Part shown: positions 60,730 to 64,000 of the stretch, one piece after another
How positions within the stretch are numbered: position 1 is the stretch's first letter
Layout of the letters: each line of letters starts with the position of its first letter
Origin: Carnimonas bestiolae
GTDB taxonomy: Bacteria > Pseudomonadota > Gammaproteobacteria > Pseudomonadales > Halomonadaceae
Reading direction: 5' to 3' (one strand)
DNA length: 64,000 nucleotides
Assembly: GCF_051251125.1 (NCBI RefSeq)
Contig: NZ_JBPCZL010000003.1
The notes under the pieces: model-generated
What the model saw: the letters and a program-made list of their open reading frames with translations, nothing else
Told to the model about the DNA's origin: nothing
Databases searched by the model: none
Program-made: the position numbers and the translations under genes

Positions 60730-62160
60730 CTACGTCAATGCTGAAAGGCGTGCTTCCAACGCCTGCTGCGCGTGTTCGAGCCGCGCTTCGGTAGTGGCAA
60801 GCCACTCACGCTGCTGCGCCAATGTGTTGCTGCTTGCGCCTAGCATGCGCTCTACCTCGGCCCGCTGCGAGCCGCCAATGCCAGCGTAATGATCGACCAT
60901 CGCGTGGGCGTCGAGTGCTTGGTGCAGCTCCACTTCGCTCATCGGCAACTGCTCGGGCAGCTCGGTAGCTGCTTCGGAGAGCGCTTCACGATAAATTGCC
61001 TTGATGTTATCGAAAGGAATCTCGCTCGCTCTAAGCTGATGCTGTCTGCCGAAGGTCACTAGCCGCGAGGCAAAGGCGTGCCCCACCAAAAAGGGAATAC
61101 CGTGATCGCGATAGAGCGCATTGGCCAGCTCTGAGGTGGTCGAGTACTCCTTGCTGATTTCATCGCTGCCGGCCGCGTGATCAATCTGCATACCGTCGAC
61201 AATGCTGATCATTTCACGCGTGAGCCTGACCGCGGTTTCGACGGCCCCTTCTGCATCGTTGCGCTTGTAATCGGTCATGCCAGAGCACACGTTATGCGCC
61301 GCCATACGCGCCGCCGACGCGGCCCCCAGCACTTGCGAGGCCAACAGGCGCGCACGATTAAGCGCTACCGGATTACGCTTTTGCGGCATCAGCGTGCTTG
61401 GCGACTGCAGCCCATCTTTTGCGAGCACCAGCCACGGGCGCACGTGGTGATACTGGGTGTGGATATCCTGAACCAGAGTGCCGATCGACAGCGCCGCAAT
61501 TTCGCTGATACTGGCAGCTTCGGTGCACAGATCGATCGCGCTTAGCTGAACCGCATCGAAGGCGTTATCGATAATGCTATCGAAGCCCAGATAACCGGCC
61601 AGGGCATGGCGGTCCAGGCGGTAGCTGGATGTCGCCAGCGCAGCACCGCCCAGCGGCGATGCATTAAGGCGCTGGTAGCTCGATTGAATACGCGCAGTGG
61701 AGCGCGCCAGCGAATTTTCGTAGCCGATCAACAAGTGAGCAACACGTACCGGCTGTGCCTGCACGCCGTTGGTGTAGGCCGGACACAGCGCGTCGATATT
61801 AGCGGCCGCCAACGCCAACAGCTTCTCCCGAATGCTCAGAAGGCCTTGGTACAGCGCTAGCACATCGTCGCGCAGCCGCAAGCGCTGCACCGTAACCAGC
61901 ATATCCTGACGGCTGCGGCCAATATGAATATGGGTCGATTTAGCCCCCACCCTGCGCGTCAGCTCCTTCTGCACATCGAGATAATCGGTAGGGCGCTCGG
62001 CATGCCCTCTGGTAGAGGCTTCGATGGCGCGCACCGCGGCGCATATTTCCTTGGCATCGCTGGCATGCAGTTGATCATCCTCGAGCAGCACCGCTGCAGC
62101 GGTAAGGTCGAGCTGACACATCCAGAACAGGTTGTCGCGCTCACATGAGTGACTCGTCAC
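60730..62160 (-). CDS. Argininosuccinate-lyase-like enzyme (ArgH paralogue/EDDS-lyase-like)
   Basis: A 476-residue member of the fumarase/aspartase superfamily nearest to ArgH. Conserved pieces are altered: THIHIGRSRQD where ArgH has HTGRSRND, and SPSTLMPQKRNP where ArgH has SSxMPQKRNP; the N-terminal GGRFxxx stretch of ArgH is missing. Catalytic-type Ser and Lys of the signature loop remain. It starts at GTG with GGAGGA eight bases upstream and is three bases behind an MFS transporter gene. Such ArgH-like lyases include C-N lyases of unusual aminocarboxylates (for example EDDS lyase) and tailoring enzymes. I cannot name the substrate; a second true argH would settle that it is a paralogue. 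Confidence 0.75.
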   Translation of the reverse strand: MTSHSCERDNLFWMCQLDLTAAAVLLEDDQLHASDAKEICAAVRAIEASTRGHAERPTDYLDVQKELTRRVGAKSTHIHIGRSRQDMLVTVQRLRLRDDVLALYQGLLSIREKLLALAAANIDALCPAYTNGVQAQPVRVAHLLIGYENSLARSTARIQSSYQRLNASPLGGAALATSSYRLDRHALAGYLGFDSIIDNAFDAVQLSAIDLCTEAASISEIAALSIGTLVQDIHTQYHHVRPWLVLAKDGLQSPSTLMPQKRNPVALNRARLLASQVLGAASAARMAAHNVCSGMTDYKRNDAEGAVETAVRLTREMISIVDGMQIDHAAGSDEISKEYSTTSELANALYRDHGIPFLVGHAFASRLVTFGRQHQLRASEIPFDNIKAIYREALSEAATELPEQLPMSEVELHQALDAHAMVDHYAGIGGSQRAEVERMLGASSNTLAQQREWLATTEARLEHAQQALEARLSALT

Positions 62161-62163
62161 GCT

Positions 62164-63339
62164 TCACTTCCTCCAGGCAATGCACGCAAACACACAGCTA
62201 ACGGCGGCTAGCGCTACCAGCAGCACAACGCAGCCGGGCCAGCCAAAATGAGCATAAAGGCGCGCTGGCACGATCGCCCCTGCGGCTCCACCGAGGTAGT
62301 AGCCGCTTAGATAGAGCCCAATTGCCGATGAGCGGTCGTGCTGGCAATGCGATGATATAAAGCCGGTGGATGCCGACTGTCCGGCAAAGATGGAAATACA
62401 CGACAGCGCCATGCCCACCAGCACACACCACACATTGCCGAACAGCGTGATGGCTAACCCTGCCGCTCCCGCTGTTGAGAAGAGCAGATAGGTGAACAGC
62501 GGCCCTCTAGCGGCATTGATTCTGCCAGCCAATGGCGTGGTTATTACCGGCAGCAAAAACACCAGAAAAACTGCGCCCACCGCCGGCGGTGGCAGATTAT
62601 AGGGCGCGTGCAGCAGCGCGATGGAGGCATAGGTAAACGAGCCTACCTGCTGGAACAGCAGCAGGAACCCCACCCCAAACGACAGCAACAGCCGCATGTC
62701 ACCGAGATGGCGCCAGGCGCCGCTAATGCCGGCCAACAGCGAGCGCGACGGCGTAAAATTGGCTTCCTTCTTCAATAAAAACAGCGTACCGCACAGCACC
62801 ACTAGCTCGACCACGGCTAGCGCAACAAAGGTGTAGCGCCAATTGGCTACCACCTCTAGCGTCGTGCCCGCTACAAAGCGCCCTAGAAATCCGCCAAACG
62901 CCGTCCCGGCCACGTACACACTATTTACCAGCGCACGGCTGCCGGCGCTGCTTTCCTCCGAGATATAGGCAAGCGTTACGGCGAACACGAACGGAATGGT
63001 TAGCCCTTGCAGAAATCGCCACAGCAGCAGCTGATGAAAGCTGGTAGAGAGCACGCAGCACAGGGTGCAGGCCACCATCAGGGTAATTGCCCAGACAATC
63101 AGCCGCTTTCTTCCCAAACGATCCGACAGTGACCCGGCCAGCGGTGCAGTGAGCGCCACCCCTAACGTGGTAGCGCTAATGGTCAGTCCCGCACTGCCAA
63201 CAGTGACGCCGCCCCAATGGGCCAACGCTGGCAGGATGGGCTGCGGCGAGTACAGGTTAAGCAGCGCACAGATACCCAGTAGAAAGACCGCGGGCAGCGA
63301 TGGATGGGTAGCGGTGACGCGGGGTGTAGAGGCAATCAT
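62164..63339 (-). CDS. MFS transporter (drug/metabolite efflux type, YnfM-like)
   Basis: A 391-residue, 12-segment major facilitator. It has the motif between helices 2 and 3 (GSLSDRLGRKRLI), an N-terminal LYSPQPILPALAHWGG resembling YnfM/YgaY-type transporters, and VYVAGTAFGGFLGRFVAGTTLE (motif-C like region). The gene sits between the GNAT gene (9 bases upstream) and the ArgH-like gene (3 bases downstream), so all three are almost certainly one operon, and the transporter may move the substrate or product of the lyase. Direction of transport is unknown. Confidence 0.85.
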   Translation of the reverse strand: MIASTPRVTATHPSLPAVFLLGICALLNLYSPQPILPALAHWGGVTVGSAGLTISATTLGVALTAPLAGSLSDRLGRKRLIVWAITLMVACTLCCVLSTSFHQLLLWRFLQGLTIPFVFAVTLAYISEESSAGSRALVNSVYVAGTAFGGFLGRFVAGTTLEVVANWRYTFVALAVVELVVLCGTLFLLKKEANFTPSRSLLAGISGAWRHLGDMRLLLSFGVGFLLLFQQVGSFTYASIALLHAPYNLPPPAVGAVFLVFLLPVITTPLAGRINAARGPLFTYLLFSTAGAAGLAITLFGNVWCVLVGMALSCISIFAGQSASTGFISSHCQHDRSSAIGLYLSGYYLGGAAGAIVPARLYAHFGWPGCVVLLVALAAVSCVFACIAWRK

Positions 63340-63348
63340 GGGACGCGT

Positions 63349-63963
63349 TTATCCGTATTTATTGTTTAACAACCACCTGAGATGCACTTTAACGGCCTGC
63401 CATTCATTTTGAATTATGCTGTAGTAGCAAGTATCGCGAATAATGCCGCCGTCCAAAATCATGTGATTGCGCAGCACGCCGTCCAGCTTCGCTCCCAACC
63501 GCTCGATGGCACGACGGCTCTCACGGTTGAAGAAGTTGGTTTTAAAGCCTACCGCTATTGCTCCCAGTTGCTCGAAGGCATGGCTGAGCAGCAATAGCTT
63601 GGCCTCGGTATTTGCAGCGGTGCGCTGGGCGCTCTTGCAGTACCAGGTAAAGCCAATTTCAACGCGCTTATTGGCCTCATCGAGCAGCTGATAACTGGTC
63701 ATACCGATGGTCTTGCCGCTATTGCTGTCAATGACGGTGAAGGGCAGCATCTCCCCCCGCTCGGCAAGCGCCAGGCGGCGACGAATTTCAGCGCCGATGG
63801 TCTCTGGCGTAGGAATGCGCGCATACCACAGGTTAGCCAGATCGCCTTCCTGTAACGCGGCGCGCAGCTCTTCTTCATGAGCTTGCTGCAACGGCACTAG
63901 CGTTACCACCTTACCCTGCAAGGTAACGGGCTCAGCCCACGTATTCGCGCTGTTCAATGGCAC
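63349..63963 (-). CDS. GNAT-family N-acetyltransferase (RimJ/RimL type)
   Basis: A 204-residue acetyltransferase. It shows the RimJ-like start VTLVPLQQAHEEELRAAL, an IGMTSYQLLD segment, the acetyl-CoA-binding region VEIGFTWYCKSAQRTAANTEAKLLLLSHAFE, and the C-terminal KTNFFNRESRRAIERLGAKLDG. It starts at GTG with GGGAG a few bases upstream. It is the first gene of the GNAT-MFS-lyase operon. In such a setting it may acetylate a small amino compound rather than a ribosomal protein, but this is inference. Confidence 0.85.
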   Translation of the reverse strand: MPLNSANTWAEPVTLQGKVVTLVPLQQAHEEELRAALQEGDLANLWYARIPTPETIGAEIRRRLALAERGEMLPFTVIDSNSGKTIGMTSYQLLDEANKRVEIGFTWYCKSAQRTAANTEAKLLLLSHAFEQLGAIAVGFKTNFFNRESRRAIERLGAKLDGVLRNHMILDGGIIRDTCYYSIIQNEWQAVKVHLRWLLNNKYG

Positions 63964-64000
63964 TATCTCCCTGCTGATGAGTTCGGTGAATATCGTTAGC

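Overview
This 64 kb window is chromosomal DNA of a gammaproteobacterium, most likely a member of the Halomonadaceae (Halomonas/Kushneria/Zymobacter-like). The basis is the moderately high GC, the conserved blocks smc-zipA-ligA and pncC-recA-recX-alaS-lysC-csrA-tRNA, a long BetT-type betaine/choline carrier, and proteins that resemble both Pseudomonas and enterobacterial homologues. The family-level assignment is inference from gene content and order, not a database result.

Layout. (a) 1-11.2 kb: 3' part of mnmC, then on the minus strand smc, zipA, ligA and a small unknown gene. This group is interrupted between smc and zipA by an opposite-strand branched-chain amino acid exporter pair, azlCD. 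(b) 11.4-18.4 kb: a complete, tightly overlapping cytochrome c maturation operon ccmABCDEFGHI (minus). (c) 18.5-22.7 kb: a canonical SOS box ahead of a LexA-like protease that lacks the DNA-binding domain, then a YigZ/IMPACT gene, an 11-copy 8-bp tandem repeat, a two-way terminator, cbpAM and dusC. (d) 22.9-33.2 kb: two identical tRNA-Arg(ACG) genes, tRNA-Ser(GCT), csrA, lysC, alaS, recX, recA, pncC and DNA polymerase II (polB), all minus. (e) 33.6-41 kb: mutS and fdxA (plus), then eno, kdsA and pyrG (minus). (f) 41.3-49.3 kb: two D-2-hydroxyacid dehydrogenases, the lysine exporter lysO, the BaeSR two-component system and betT (all plus). (g) 49.3-59.4 kb: a haem-acquisition island. A Fur-box promoter drives hasR (TonB-dependent haem/hemophore receptor) and hasA (secreted hemophore). 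Facing the other way are a complete type I secretion system (ABC ATPase, HlyD-type adaptor, TolC-type channel) and an Inh/AprI protease inhibitor. (h) 59.4-64 kb: an FMN-dependent lactate/alpha-hydroxyacid dehydrogenase and a minus-strand cluster of GNAT acetyltransferase, MFS transporter and an argininosuccinate-lyase-like enzyme.

How the genes fit together. The has island would secrete HasA through the adjacent HasD-E-F channel, capture haem outside the cell and return it through HasR under iron (Fur) control. The ccm operon attaches haem to c-type cytochromes. recA, recX, polB, mutS and the LexA-like protein form a loose DNA repair/SOS neighbourhood. The least ordinary items are the DNA-binding-domain-less LexA under its own SOS box, the divergent hemophore with an insertion between its predicted haem ligands, the protease inhibitor without a visible protease, and the ArgH-like lyase in a transporter/acetyltransferase operon. 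No CRISPR array, prophage, insertion sequence or replication origin was seen.
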